Source: Isosphaera pallida ATCC 43644 (GTDB lineage: Bacteria; Planctomycetota; Planctomycetia; Isosphaerales; Isosphaeraceae). From it: a stretch of 64,000 bases of DNA. This document shows positions 1 to 11,416 of this stretch, one piece after another (the stretch's first letter is position 1; the number at the start of each line of letters is the position of its first letter). Location of the stretch: positions 992,001-1,056,000 of the forward strand of contig NC_014962.1 of NCBI RefSeq assembly GCF_000186345.1, written 5' to 3'. Below the pieces are notes generated by a model. It did no database searches, was not told the DNA's origin, and worked only from the letters and a program-made list of their open reading frames with translations. A program made the position numbers and the translations under genes.

Positions 1-1134
1 GGCCAGCTTGGCCGCAGCCACCAGCGCTGAGTCGCGGATCTTGACCTTGTGATGGACCTCGTAGCGCTCTTTGAGTCCGCGAAGGATGGCGATGGTGTCC
101 TCGACGCTGGGTTCGCCGACGAAGACCGGCTGGAACCGTCGTTCCAGGGCCGGATCTTTTTCGATATGTTCGCGGTACTCGTCCAGCGTAGTCGCGCCGA
201 TGCAGCGAAGCTCGCCGCGGGCCAGGGCTGGTTTGAGCAGGTTGGCCGCGTCCATTGAGCCTTCGGCTTTGCCAGCTCCTACCACTAGGTGCAGTTCGTC
301 GATGAACAGCACAACTTTGCCTGAGGATTCCGAAACATCTTTGAGGACCGCTTTGAGCCGATCCTCGAACTCGCCGCGGTACTTGGTGCCGGCCACCAGC
401 GCGCCCATGTCCAGCGCGATGAGTTTGCGGTCGCGCAACGAGTCGGGCACGTCGCCGGAGACGATCCGCTGGGCCAGCCCCTCGACGATCGCGGTTTTGC
501 CCACGCCGGGTTCGCCAATGAGCACTGGGTTGTTCTTGGTGCGCCGGGAGAGAACCTGGACGACCCGGCGAATTTCTTCGTCCCGACCGATCACCGGGTC
601 GATCTTGCCGTTGCGGGCCAGTTCCACCAGATCGCGGCCGTAACGCTCCAGTGCCTGATACTTGTCTTCGGGGTTAGGGTCGGTCACGCGCTGATTGCCT
701 CTCACTTTGATCAACGCCTGGAGCAGGTCGGCTTCCTTGACCCCGACCGCCTCCAGCAACTGCTTGGTTTTGCCCGGTACCTTGGACAGGGCCAGCAGGA
801 GATGTTCAACGGAGATGTATTGATCTTTAAGTCGATCCGCCTCGGCTTTGGCCGCCTCGAAGACCTTGATCAGGTCGGGACCGAGTGTGGGATCGCCGCC
901 GCCGTGGACGCGGGGCAATGCCTCCAGACCTTGTTCGCAGGCCTGGCGAAGACGAGCAGGATCGACGCCGAGTTGTCTTAGGAGACTGTGGGTGACGGTT
1001 TGCTCGGGCTCCAGCAGCGCCGTCAAAAGATGCATCGGTTCAATTCGTTGATGATGGCGCTCTTGAGCGAGGGACTGAATCTTCTGGACTGCTTCTTGAC
1101 TTTTATGAGTAAACTGGTCGAAGCGAAACGCCAT
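1..1134 (-). CDS. clpB: ATP-dependent disaggregase ClpB (C-terminal part lies outside the window)
   Basis: ClpB is a cytoplasmic hexameric AAA+ disaggregase that works with DnaK to rescue aggregated proteins. The visible 378 codons start at an ATG at 1134, preceded by an AGGGGGG ribosome site about 7 nt upstream. They hold the two-repeat Clp N domain (roughly residues 1-145) and most of the first AAA domain, with Walker A (GEPGVGKTA) and Walker B (VVLFIDELH). The frame stays open to base 1, so the middle domain and second AAA domain are beyond the edge. It is transcribed in the same direction as dnaK, about 430 bp downstream of it, which suits shared heat-shock use. Identity as ClpB and not ClpA or ClpC rests on the N domain and AAA1 sequence; ClpC is the main alternative. 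Confidence 0.93.
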   Translation of the reverse strand, partial: MAFRFDQFTHKSQEAVQKIQSLAQERHHQRIEPMHLLTALLEPEQTVTHSLLRQLGVDPARLRQACEQGLEALPRVHGGGDPTLGPDLIKVFEAAKAEADRLKDQYISVEHLLLALSKVPGKTKQLLEAVGVKEADLLQALIKVRGNQRVTDPNPEDKYQALERYGRDLVELARNGKIDPVIGRDEEIRRVVQVLSRRTKNNPVLIGEPGVGKTAIVEGLAQRIVSGDVPDSLRDRKLIALDMGALVAGTKYRGEFEDRLKAVLKDVSESSGKVVLFIDELHLVVGAGKAEGSMDAANLLKPALARGELRCIGATTLDEYREHIEKDPALERRFQPVFVGEPSVEDTIAILRGLKERYEVHHKVKIRDSALVAAAKLA

Positions 1135-1273
1135 AAGTCGGCCCCCCTTTCGGGTCGTCAAACGGCAGGTTCCCGAGGATGGGCGACGGTGGCGCACCGC
1201 GCGGCTCGGGACGATCAAGATTGGGACGCGGGGATCATCAGGGCGGCTTCCACACGGTTCGGCGGGTCGATTC

Positions 1274-1299
1274 GATTCACGGCGCGAACGCGCCGAATC
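1274..1299 (-). terminator. GC hairpin between dnaK and clpB
   Basis: The six-base arms CGGCGC and GCGCCG flank a GAAC loop, and GATT/AATC extends the stem after a 2-nt bulge. It sits downstream of dnaK and about 140 nt upstream of the clpB start. No T-run follows on the minus strand, so it could be a processing or leader structure instead of a terminator. Confidence 0.4.
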
Positions 1300-1352
1300 A
1301 CAAGGCCGCCGCGGCGAAGTCGATTCAAGGAAGTGAGGGTGACAATGAGATG

Positions 1353-1382
1353 ATAGTAAGATTGGCGAGGATGATGATTCAA
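1353..1382 (-). promoter_or_regulatory. possible clpB promoter
   Basis: On the minus strand TTGAAT (1377-1382) is separated by 18 nt from TACTAT (1353-1358). Each matches the sigma-70 consensus at four of six positions. The -35 box overlaps an inverted repeat, consistent with repression, but the match is weak. Confidence 0.3.
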
Positions 1383-1431
1383 CCTCGGTTGAGTGCGGCC
1401 TGGGCTTGAGATGGACTCAACACCCGGTTGA
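1379..1431. promoter_or_regulatory. two inverted repeats with half-site TCAAC/GTTGA
   Basis: Positions 1379-1392 read TCAACC-TC-GGTTGA, a perfect 14-bp inverted repeat. Positions 1417-1431 read TCAAC-N5-GTTGA. The centres are about 38 bp apart, and the pair lies upstream of clpB. This could be an operator; no known family was matched. Confidence 0.35.
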
Positions 1432-1566
1432 ATGAACCGATCGCGGCGGGTCGGGCGACCGGTCCAACCGGAATGATGAGCCGGGGGCCGTTGCAGAAGG
1501 GGGCCGTTTGGTTGAGGTCGCCCGACCCCCTTGGAGTTCCACGTCGCGCTGCGGAAGTCGCCGTGG

Positions 1567-3842
<2,276 letters not shown>

Positions 3843-6800
3843 TTACGACTCCGATGAGACGAGGTCGGTTGCGTGGCCGCTTGGCGGTTTGAGGGCGGAG
3901 GATTCGACACCGTTAGTCGGTTCATCGCGGTCGCCGGGAGTTCCCTTGGCGGTTGGGGTAGGGGCTGGATTGTGATTGTGATTGTCGTTGCGGCGAGTCT
4001 GAGAGACGTTGGCGGAGCGATTCGTGGGTTGGTTCAACGCGGTGCGTAACGACTCGGCAGCCACGTAGAACGAAGGGATGACGAAGACCGCCAGCACGGT
4101 GCTGGCGATCATGCCACCGAAGACGGCTGTTCCTAGCGCGCGACGCCCGGCGGCTCCAGCTCCCTCGGCGATCACCAGGGGGAACACCCCCATGATAAAC
4201 GCCAAGGACGTCATGATGATTGGGCGGAACCGCAAGCGGGCTGCTTCCACCGCTGCTTGGTGGATGGGGGTTCCGGCTTGGCGTTTGGCCCGAGCAAATT
4301 CCACGATCAGGATCGCGTTCTTGCTGGCTAGCGCGATGATCAGTACGATGCCGATTTGGGTGTAAATGTTGATGTCCATGCCTCGGATGACGGTCGCCAG
4401 GGCGGCTCCCAGCAGCGCGAGGGGAACGGTGAGGATCACTGCCCAGGGCAGGATCCAACTTTCGTACTGGGCGGCCAGCACGAGGTAAACCATCAGCACC
4501 GCCATGACGAAGACGAGGATGGCTTCGGAGCCGACGATTTTTTCCTGGTAAGAGATACCGGTCCATTCGTAGCCCAGCGCGGGGGTCAGTTTGGCGTCGA
4601 GCATGGATTCGATGATGGCGATGGCGTCGCCCGAACTGACTCCGGGGGCCGCCTCGCCGGTCACCAGCGCTGAGGGGTAGAGGTTGTAGCGCGGGATCAC
4701 CTGGGGACCGACCACCGAGCGGATCGTGGCCATCGCGCCAATCGGCACCATGTCACCCCGATTGTTGCGAACTTCGATGCGGCGGATGTCGTCGGGTCGC
4801 AAGCGGTAGGGGTGGTCGGCTTGGACCCGGACTTGGAAGGTTCGCCCGAATTTGTTGAAGTCGTTGACGTAGGTGGACCCCATGGTGGCTTGGAGAGTCG
4901 TGAATACGTCGTCGAGGTGGACCCCCAAGGCTTCGACCTTGACCCGGTCGATGTCGATGAAAAGTTGGGGGACGTTGGCGCGGAAGGTGGTGTTGACCGC
5001 CGCCAACTTGGATTGGCCCGCAGCGTCTTCGCGCAGTTCGGCGACAAACTTGGCGAGTTCCTCGCCGCCAAGCCCCTGTTTGTCTTGAATCTGAAGTTGG
5101 AAGCCACCCACCGCGCCGAGACCTCGGATCGCCGGCGGCGGAAAAATCAGCACAAACGCCTCCTGCATCTCCTGAGCAAAACGGCTCCGCAGGGTGCCCA
5201 CGATCGCTCCTAGGCTCTTTTGGGGGTCGTCGCCCCGCTGTTTCCAAGGGTCGAAGATCACGAAGAACGTCGCCGCGTTGGGAGCCGCCGAAAAATCGAT
5301 GAATGAGAATCCGCCGATGCCATAGGCATTCTTGACGCCGGGTGTTTCCAGGAAAATCGTGGTGGCCTTCTCGACCACCTCGCGGGTTCGATCCAACGAG
5401 GCGGCATCGGGAAGCTGGATAATCGACACCAAATAGCCTTGATCCTCGTTGGGGAGAAAGCTACGTGGGATCTGCTGGTAGCCGTAAAAAGTCGCGGCAG
5501 CTAGGAGGGCGAACAGGATCAAAACCAGCGGCGTGGCCCGTACCAGACGGGCGATGATCCAGGAATAAACCGCCTCGATTCGGTTGTAGACGGCGTTGAA
5601 GACGCGGAACAGCAGCCAACGGCGGGGTGGGGCGGGTTTGAGCCACGCGGCCGATTGGGCTGGTTTGAGGCTCAACGCGTTGATTGCCGATAGCAGCGCG
5701 GTTGCGGCGATGGTGAGGGCGAATTGGCGGTACAGTTGTCCGGTGATGCCCGCCAGGAAGGCCGCGGGGATGAACACCGCCATGAGCACCAGGGTGATGC
5801 CGATGATCGGGCCGGTCACCTCGTCCATCGCCTGGATGGTCGCCTCGCGGGGGGGCATTCCCTGTTCGATGTGGTGGGCGGCGTTCTCCACAATCACGAT
5901 TGCGTCATCCACCACGATGCCGATCGCCAGTACCAGACCGAACAGGGTCAACAGGTTGATGGTGAACCCCAGCGCCGCCATCGCTGCGAACGCCCCGATG
6001 ATCGTCACCGGCACCGTGGTGGCCGGAATCAGCAGCGCCCGCCAATCTTGGAGGAACACCAGAATCACTAACAGTACCAGGACGCCCGCCTCGAACAGCG
6101 TCTTGTACACTTCGGCGATCGACTCCTCGACGAACAACGTAGTGTCGAAGGTGATCTCGTACACCAGTCCTTCCGGGAAGTCTTTTTCGAGACGCTTCAT
6201 CGTGGCCCGGACCTGTCGGGCTACCTCAAGCGCGTTGGCCCCCGGCAACTGGAAGATCGCGCAGCTGGCCGCCGGGTTGCCGTTCTTGAGTGCGAATTGG
6301 TCGTAACTTTGGCCTCCAAGTTCCACCCGCGCCACGTCCTTGAGGTAAACCAGACGGTTGCCCGGTTCGGACTTGACCACGATTTGCTCGAATTGCTCGG
6401 GGGTTTCTAGACGTCCCAGGGTGTTGACGGTGAACTGGAACGCGGCGTCGCTGGGGTTGGGCGGTTGTCCCACCTGACCAGCGGCCACTTGGAGGTTCTG
6501 GCCGCGGATGGCCGCGATCACCTCCGCAGCGCTGATGCGTCGGGCCTTGAGTTTATCCGGGTCAAGCCAGACCCGCATTGAGTAATCCGACCCTCCGAAG
6601 ACGCGAACATCTCCCACGCCGTAGATGCGGCTTAGTTCATCCCGCACCCGGAGTTTGGCGTAATTGGTCAAATAGAGGCCGTCGAAAGTCCGTTCGGGCG
6701 AAAACAGCGCGACGACCTGAATGATGTTCACCGACTGTTTTTTGACCAGGACTCCCTGACGCCTCACTTCCTCCGGCAGCAGGGGCTCAGCGGCAGCGAC

Positions 6801-7130
6801 CCGGTTTTGGACGAGGACTTGAGCCACATCCAGGTCGGTGCCGATCTCGAAGGTAACCGTCAGGTTGTACGAACCGTCGGCGGCGCAGACCGCCGACATA
6901 TAAAGCATCCGCTCGACTCCGTTGACCTGCTGTTCGATTGGCACGGCCACCGTGTCGTTGACCACTTGCGCGCTGGCCCCGGGATAGATCGTCGTGACCG
7001 TGACGGTCGGCGGGGTGATCTCGGGATACTGTTCGATAGGTAGACGCTGCAGGGCCACCCAGCCGAAGATGATGGTCAAGATCGCCAGCACGTTGGCGAA
7101 GACCGGGCGATCAATGAAAAACCGAGCCAT
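3843..7130 (-). CDS. RND multidrug efflux transporter, HAE1/AcrB family
   Basis: This is a proton-driven inner-membrane trimer of a tripartite efflux pump. The 1095 residues match AcrB (about 1050) plus a hydrophilic tail of about 50 residues. The N-terminus MARFFIDRPVFANV is typical. TM4 keeps the paired proton-relay aspartates (IGIVVDDAIVIVE, near residue 405), and the two large porter loops and twelve TM segments have normal spacing. It starts 27 bp after the stop of the membrane-fusion gene, so the two form an operon, probably behind the tetR promoter at 9716-9745. No outer-membrane TolC-type gene is adjacent, so the channel must be encoded elsewhere. Substrates cannot be read from sequence. 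Confidence 0.95.
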   Translation of the reverse strand: MARFFIDRPVFANVLAILTIIFGWVALQRLPIEQYPEITPPTVTVTTIYPGASAQVVNDTVAVPIEQQVNGVERMLYMSAVCAADGSYNLTVTFEIGTDLDVAQVLVQNRVAAAEPLLPEEVRRQGVLVKKQSVNIIQVVALFSPERTFDGLYLTNYAKLRVRDELSRIYGVGDVRVFGGSDYSMRVWLDPDKLKARRISAAEVIAAIRGQNLQVAAGQVGQPPNPSDAAFQFTVNTLGRLETPEQFEQIVVKSEPGNRLVYLKDVARVELGGQSYDQFALKNGNPAASCAIFQLPGANALEVARQVRATMKRLEKDFPEGLVYEITFDTTLFVEESIAEVYKTLFEAGVLVLLVILVFLQDWRALLIPATTVPVTIIGAFAAMAALGFTINLLTLFGLVLAIGIVVDDAIVIVENAAHHIEQGMPPREATIQAMDEVTGPIIGITLVLMAVFIPAAFLAGITGQLYRQFALTIAATALLSAINALSLKPAQSAAWLKPAPPRRWLLFRVFNAVYNRIEAVYSWIIARLVRATPLVLILFALLAAATFYGYQQIPRSFLPNEDQGYLVSIIQLPDAASLDRTREVVEKATTIFLETPGVKNAYGIGGFSFIDFSAAPNAATFFVIFDPWKQRGDDPQKSLGAIVGTLRSRFAQEMQEAFVLIFPPPAIRGLGAVGGFQLQIQDKQGLGGEELAKFVAELREDAAGQSKLAAVNTTFRANVPQLFIDIDRVKVEALGVHLDDVFTTLQATMGSTYVNDFNKFGRTFQVRVQADHPYRLRPDDIRRIEVRNNRGDMVPIGAMATIRSVVGPQVIPRYNLYPSALVTGEAAPGVSSGDAIAIIESMLDAKLTPALGYEWTGISYQEKIVGSEAILVFVMAVLMVYLVLAAQYESWILPWAVILTVPLALLGAALATVIRGMDINIYTQIGIVLIIALASKNAILIVEFARAKRQAGTPIHQAAVEAARLRFRPIIMTSLAFIMGVFPLVIAEGAGAAGRRALGTAVFGGMIASTVLAVFVIPSFYVAAESLRTALNQPTNRSANVSQTRRNDNHNHNPAPTPTAKGTPGDRDEPTNGVESSALKPPSGHATDLVSSES

Positions 7131-7157
7131 GAATCGAGCATCTCCGGGGGATTCGTC

Positions 7158-8612
7158 TTAAGCCCCGCTGGCGGTGAGGGACCCGGAGGGGGTCTTGAGG
7201 TCAGGGCGTGCTGGAGTCGTCGCGCGGGGGGTGACCTTGACGCTGGACGGCGACTCGTCAGGTCGGGAATGGTCGGGGGCAGGCAGGTTCAACGATCGTT
7301 CCTTGTCGCTGAGGCCAGTGTTGGCAGTTGGCGTGGGGTTCGCGGAGTCCTCGGCGCGGCCGCGACTTTCTCCCGGCGAGGTGGGCGCGTCGCGGCCTTC
7401 GACCGCGACTTTGGCTCCGGGGCGGGCGCGTTGAAGACCATTGACCACCACCCACTCGTCGGCTCCCAGTCCCTCGCGGATCACCTTCAAGCCGTTGTCA
7501 ATCACTGGGCCGGTTCGCACGGGACGAATTTCGACTTGATCCTCGGCGTTGACCACGAGGACATATTCGCCGCGCAAGTCGATTCCCAGCGCCCGTTCAG
7601 GCACGACCAGTCGCGCGCGGGGCGCGCCTACGGTCACCCGGACTCGGCAGAACAGGCCAGGAACCAAACGACGATCTGGGTTGGGGAAGACCCCTCGAAA
7701 GATCATGGTACCCGAACCAGAGTCCACCCCGGTGTCGGTGTAGTCCAGTTCGCCTCGGAAGGGAAAGGATCGATCCTCGCCCAGACCCATTTCCAAAACG
7801 ACTCCCGGAGGCGTGGCAGCCCGCGAGCCGCCAGGAGAGTTCGGGGGGACTGCCAGGGTCGCGCGAGCGCGTTCCACAACCGTCCCCAGCACCTCCAACA
7901 AGTCGCGTTCACTGACCGTGAACTCGACGTAGAGGGGGTCAAGGCGGTCGAGGGTGGCTAACTCGGTCTTCTCGGCTTCAACAAGGTTGCCGGGATCGAC
8001 CAAACGTCGCCCGATGCGTCCCGAGATTGGGGCGCGGACCACGGTGAAATCCAAGTCAAGTTGAGCCGCGCGGATCGCCGCGCGGGCCGCGTCGATTTCC
8101 GCCTGAGCGGTTTTCAACGCGGCGGCCTTGAGGTCCAACTCCTGCGAGGAGGAGGCGTTGCGTTGGGCCAACTGGCGTTGGCGGTTGATTTCCGCCTGCG
8201 CCAATGCCGCGGCGGCCTCGGCCCGGTTGAGGTCAGCCTTGGCCTGGGCCAATCGAGCCTCGAACGGCTCGGGATCGATCACAAACAACGGATCCCCCTC
8301 GGCGACTTCCTGACCATCGCGGAACTTCAGTTCCTTGAGGTAGCCGGACACCCGCGCTTTAAGCACCACGGACGCGAAGGCGCGACTGGTGCCGGTGAAC
8401 TCCAAGGTGTCAGCCACCTCGCGCGACTCCGGCCGAGCCACCGTGACGGTCGGCGGTGGCGGCGGCGCGTACTCGTTGCGCGGGGCGCAGCCCAACGCCG
8501 CGGCTAGAATCACCGTGGCGGCCTGTGTAGTCCATCGCCTCAGGTGTTGACGTGGTTGGCAGGAGCGGTGAGCGAAGACGGTTGGTTGGATGATCGGCGG
8601 GCTTGAGGTCAT
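7158..8612 (-). CDS. RND periplasmic adaptor (membrane-fusion) lipoprotein
   Basis: This is the AcrA/MexA-type adaptor for the following RND pump. From the ATG at 8612 it is 484 residues. A hydrophobic stretch ends in a lipobox-like AAALGC with Cys42 as the predicted lipid anchor. It continues with the beta-barrel/lipoyl start (RPESREVADTLEF), an alpha-helical hairpin rich in Ala, Gln and Glu (about residues 105-170), the second lipoyl half (VRAPISGRIGRR) and a Pro/Ser-rich tail. The frame stays open upstream to a TTG at 8681, but the ATG gives a more normal signal peptide; the ribosome site is weak for both. The C-terminal tail of about 80 residues is low-complexity. Confidence 0.92.
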   Translation of the reverse strand: MTSSPPIIQPTVFAHRSCQPRQHLRRWTTQAATVILAAALGCAPRNEYAPPPPPTVTVARPESREVADTLEFTGTSRAFASVVLKARVSGYLKELKFRDGQEVAEGDPLFVIDPEPFEARLAQAKADLNRAEAAAALAQAEINRQRQLAQRNASSSQELDLKAAALKTAQAEIDAARAAIRAAQLDLDFTVVRAPISGRIGRRLVDPGNLVEAEKTELATLDRLDPLYVEFTVSERDLLEVLGTVVERARATLAVPPNSPGGSRAATPPGVVLEMGLGEDRSFPFRGELDYTDTGVDSGSGTMIFRGVFPNPDRRLVPGLFCRVRVTVGAPRARLVVPERALGIDLRGEYVLVVNAEDQVEIRPVRTGPVIDNGLKVIREGLGADEWVVVNGLQRARPGAKVAVEGRDAPTSPGESRGRAEDSANPTPTANTGLSDKERSLNLPAPDHSRPDESPSSVKVTPRATTPARPDLKTPSGSLTASGA

Positions 8613-8870
8613 AGGGAAAATCCAACGCAGTGAGCGGGGGAAGGAGGCTACCAGGGTCGAGCCACGCGAAACGGCGACCAAGGAGGGACGAGTGGCCTTG
8701 GTGTTGGCACGCAGCGACAGGGACTGAATTGGGAGGAGCGGCCGAGTCGCTCAACTCGAACACGATGAGCAAACAACCTTCTACTCAAATTGAGAAATAA
8801 GAACAACTCGGTGAACGTCCATCAAGCCGATCAAACGCTAACCGTGTGGTGAGCGGCGGACTCGGGCGGG

Positions 8871-9572
8871 TTAGGTTATCTGGACCGAAGCAGACGTTTC
8901 AGAAAGAGGGTTCGCCGCGTCCAAGGAACGGTGGGCCCGTATCAAGTCGGAGGCCAGGTCGATCGCCAAGCGTTCAACCGCTTTGGGATGCTCAGCCGCT
9001 CGATAAACCAAGTCGAGCAGAGTGATCGTCAGAACGCCGCGCAACTCCAGGACGAACCGTTCCACGCCCCGCGGGTCGATCCATCCCTCTTGGGCCAGTC
9101 GCGTGACCGCTTGCCGAATCAAGTCGTCCAACTCGTCGGCCATGCGGGCCAACTCGCGGGCGATGGGACATTCCTCGGGACCGAAGAAGACACCGCACAG
9201 AAAGCGGGTGCGAACCGCGTCCTCCCGACCCAATTCGAGGTACAACGCGATCATTCGCTCGATCCGCTCGGCGGGGTCCAGATCATGGCGACGCAGAAGT
9301 CCGGCCAGTTCATCGTGCAACCGTTGAATCGGACCTAACAGGATGTGTTTGGCTAAACCTTCCTTGCTGCCAAAATGGTAGTATAACGTCGGCTGGGTGA
9401 CTCCGGCGGCTGTGGCGATATCTCGAATCGAGGTGGCGGCGAATCCCCGCGCCGCGAACAGGCGGGCGGCGGCTTGCTCGATGCGTCGCGTCGTCTCCTC
9501 GCTCTTGGAGCGTGTGGCCAACTCGACGGATCGCTCGCCGGCCAGAAGTTCGCTTTGAGGGGGAGTTTTCAT
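8871..9572 (-). CDS. TetR/AcrR-family transcriptional regulator of the efflux operon
   Basis: From the ATG at 9572 it is 233 residues; GGAAAGG about 8 nt upstream supports this start over longer open frame. The N-terminal helix-turn-helix is typical (RLFAARGFAATSIRDIATAAGVTQPTLYYHF pattern, roughly residues 35-65), followed by a helical ligand domain. It is the first gene of the minus-strand tetR-adaptor-pump cluster, with about 260 bp before the adaptor. Repression of this pump, relieved by a pump substrate, is inferred from position and family. A candidate operator lies just downstream of its -10 box (9691-9704). Confidence 0.9.
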   Translation of the reverse strand: MKTPPQSELLAGERSVELATRSKSEETTRRIEQAAARLFAARGFAATSIRDIATAAGVTQPTLYYHFGSKEGLAKHILLGPIQRLHDELAGLLRRHDLDPAERIERMIALYLELGREDAVRTRFLCGVFFGPEECPIARELARMADELDDLIRQAVTRLAQEGWIDPRGVERFVLELRGVLTITLLDLVYRAAEHPKAVERLAIDLASDLIRAHRSLDAANPLSETSASVQIT

Positions 9573-9584
9573 CACGTCAACCTT

Positions 9585-9616
9585 TCCAAGTAAACACGCC
9601 TCCAAGTAAACACGCC
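9585..9616. repeat. 16-bp perfect tandem duplication in the tetR leader
   Basis: The unit tccaagtaaacacgcc occurs twice without mismatch at 9585-9600 and 9601-9616, starting 13 bp upstream of the tetR ATG and touching its ribosome site. Confidence 0.95.
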
Positions 9617-9690
9617 GCGTCGCTCTGCTCTGGTCGTCCACCTCGGCTCCGAAGAATCGCCGCCATGCCTTGGCGATCCGTAGAACTTCT

Positions 9691-9704
9691 TTAGCGAACG
9701 CTCA
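9691..9704. promoter_or_regulatory. TetR-type operator candidate
   Basis: TTAGCGAACGCTCA contains the perfect palindrome AGCG-AA-CGCT. Its half-site resembles the TGAGCG-type half-sites of several TetR-family regulators. It lies about 12-25 nt downstream of the tetR -10 box, where bound repressor would block transcription. Confidence 0.5.
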
Positions 9705-9715
9705 GTAGTGTCCGT

Positions 9716-9745
9716 AGCATAGGAAGCGGAATTCCTCTTCGTCAA
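9716..9745 (-). promoter_or_regulatory. sigma-70 promoter of tetR
   Basis: The minus strand reads TTGACG (9740-9745), an 18-nt spacer and TATGCT (9716-9721). The boxes match consensus at 5/6 and 4/6. The TetR palindrome is immediately downstream, which supports autoregulation. Confidence 0.55.
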
Positions 9746-10039
9746 GAGGCGGTCCATGCCCGAGGCGGCGAACATGCGCCGGAGTCGCCGAATCGAATCG
9801 AATCGGGGTGTGGTTGACCGCAGGGTTTGGCTTGAAGGGACTCAAGCGGGGCGATAGCATGGGTGTTGTAGGCGCAAACGGTGCTGTTGCCGAGTTGGTC
9901 GATGGCCGGGATGTGGTCCCGCTTGAGACTGGTACGTTCCGGCGGGTGGCGCGTTCCCGTTGGGTGCCTGCTAGGACTTCCTCCGAGGTTGGGGTCGCCA
10001 CGCCGCGCCATGTCGCGACCGCGACGGATTCCGCTTGCC

Positions 10040-11200
10040 ATGACGATGTCCGACGACTCTTCGAACGCCGCCCCGTCGTCCGGTTCCGCCCCGCCGAGTG
10101 ACCCTGCCGAGGAACTGGCCCGTCACCGCGCCCGGATCGACGAGTTGGACCACGCGATTGTTGAGTTGCTAAATGAGCGGGCCAAGGCCGCCATTGCGAT
10201 TGGCGAGGTGAAGAAAAAACACGGCCTGGAGGTCTGGTCGCCGGGACGGGAAGCGGAAGTCCTCAACCGGGTTCTCGCCAGCAATCGCGGACCGCTTCAT
10301 GAGGAAACGCTGCGGTCGATCTTCCGCGAGTTGATGTCCGGCTCGCGCAAGCTTCAGCAGAAGACCCGCGTGGCCTGCCTGGGACCGGAATTCAGCTACT
10401 CCCACCTGGCGCTGCTCTCCAAATTCGGTGACGGGGTCGAAGCGGTCACGGTGGGCACGATCGCCGCGGTCTTCGAGGAGGTGGACAAAAGGCGGGTCGA
10501 ATACGGCATTGTCCCTCTGGAAAATTCCACCGACGGCCGCATCGCCGACACCCTAGACATGTTTGTGAAGCTGCCGCGAATCCGCATCCGCTCGGAAGTT
10601 CGGTTGCGGATCCACCATTGCCTAGCGGCGCGTTGTCGGATGGACCAGGTGCGTCAGGTCTACTCCCGCCCGCAGGCACTGTCGCAATGCCGCCACTGGC
10701 TGGCCAAGAATTTGCCCCACGCTGCTTTGATCGAGAGCCTCTCCACCGCTGCGGCGGCCGAACGCGCTCGCAACGAGGAGTACGCCGCGGCAATCGCCAG
10801 CCGCCCAGCCGCCCTGGCCCACGGCCTGATCCTGCTGGCTGAGAACATCGAGGACCAAGGCCACAACGTCACCCGGTTCGCCGTCCTATCCGACCGGCCC
10901 GAGGAACCCACCGGCGACGACAAGACTACCATCATGCTCAAACTCGGCAACCGCGCTGGTTCGCTGGTGCGGGCGCTCGAACCCTTCTTGCTCCATCATG
11001 TCAATATGACCTGGATCGAGTCGTTCCCCGACCCCACCAGCTCGCAGAGCGACCGCGACCCCTCCTACCTCTTCTTCATCGACCTGGATGGCCACGCCCG
11101 CGAGGAACGCTTAGCGCGGACGTTACGCGAAGTCGAGGTCCGCTGCCAGCAGCTGGAAATCCTCGGCTCCTATCCCCGCGGTCAACATGTCGAATCCTGA
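10040..11200 (+). CDS. pheA: bifunctional chorismate mutase/prephenate dehydratase (P-protein)
   Basis: It converts chorismate to prephenate and then to phenylpyruvate in phenylalanine synthesis. From the ATG at 10040 it is 386 residues, the usual P-protein size. The AroQ-type mutase helix bundle occupies about residues 20-105 (RIDELDHAIVELLNERA...). The dehydratase follows (LGPEFSYSHLA, PLENSTDG), with the catalytic-region motif written here as NVTRFAVL. The C-terminal ACT domain (about residues 290-380) contains ESFP where many enzymes have the Phe-binding ESRP, so feedback sensitivity may differ. Starts at 10010 and 10046 are also possible. The upstream region carries no visible attenuator. 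Confidence 0.93.
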   Translation: MTMSDDSSNAAPSSGSAPPSDPAEELARHRARIDELDHAIVELLNERAKAAIAIGEVKKKHGLEVWSPGREAEVLNRVLASNRGPLHEETLRSIFRELMSGSRKLQQKTRVACLGPEFSYSHLALLSKFGDGVEAVTVGTIAAVFEEVDKRRVEYGIVPLENSTDGRIADTLDMFVKLPRIRIRSEVRLRIHHCLAARCRMDQVRQVYSRPQALSQCRHWLAKNLPHAALIESLSTAAAAERARNEEYAAAIASRPAALAHGLILLAENIEDQGHNVTRFAVLSDRPEEPTGDDKTTIMLKLGNRAGSLVRALEPFLLHHVNMTWIESFPDPTSSQSDRDPSYLFFIDLDGHAREERLARTLREVEVRCQQLEILGSYPRGQHVES

Positions 11201-11416
11201 GCCCCATCCACGGGCCGGACGACTCGGCCGCCTTTGAGGCGTGATCCCTTCATGTGCCGTCTTGCGGCGACTCTCCCCGGCGGCTACCCTGACGAATCCC
11301 CAAATCCTTCGACTCAGAGGCGCGCTTCGAGCTCCCCGCTGCGCATGGCGCGACCCGCCTTCGAACGCTCTGGACGTTCCGCCCCCGTCGATCCCGCTCC
11401 ACTCGGAGATGTCGTC

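Larger units (their letters stand above)
1135..1566. other. dnaK-clpB intergenic region
   Basis: This 432-bp stretch has no convincing gene. It holds a GC-rich hairpin at 1274-1299, two inverted repeats with the same half-site (1379-1392 and 1417-1431), a short palindrome GGTCG-CC-CGACC at 1516-1527, and a possible clpB promoter on the minus strand. A separate clpB promoter is therefore plausible. Confidence 0.6.
9573..10039. other. divergent control region between tetR and pheA
   Basis: This 467-bp gap contains the tetR promoter, a TetR-type palindrome, a 16-bp tandem duplication and a (GAATC)3 run at 9790-9804. No plus-strand promoter for pheA stood out. Confidence 0.55.

Noticed and set aside
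9790-9804. (GAATC)3 and similar short pentanucleotide runs (also 41499-41513 and 37844-37862)
   Set aside because: They are too short to claim function; random or slippage origin is sufficient.
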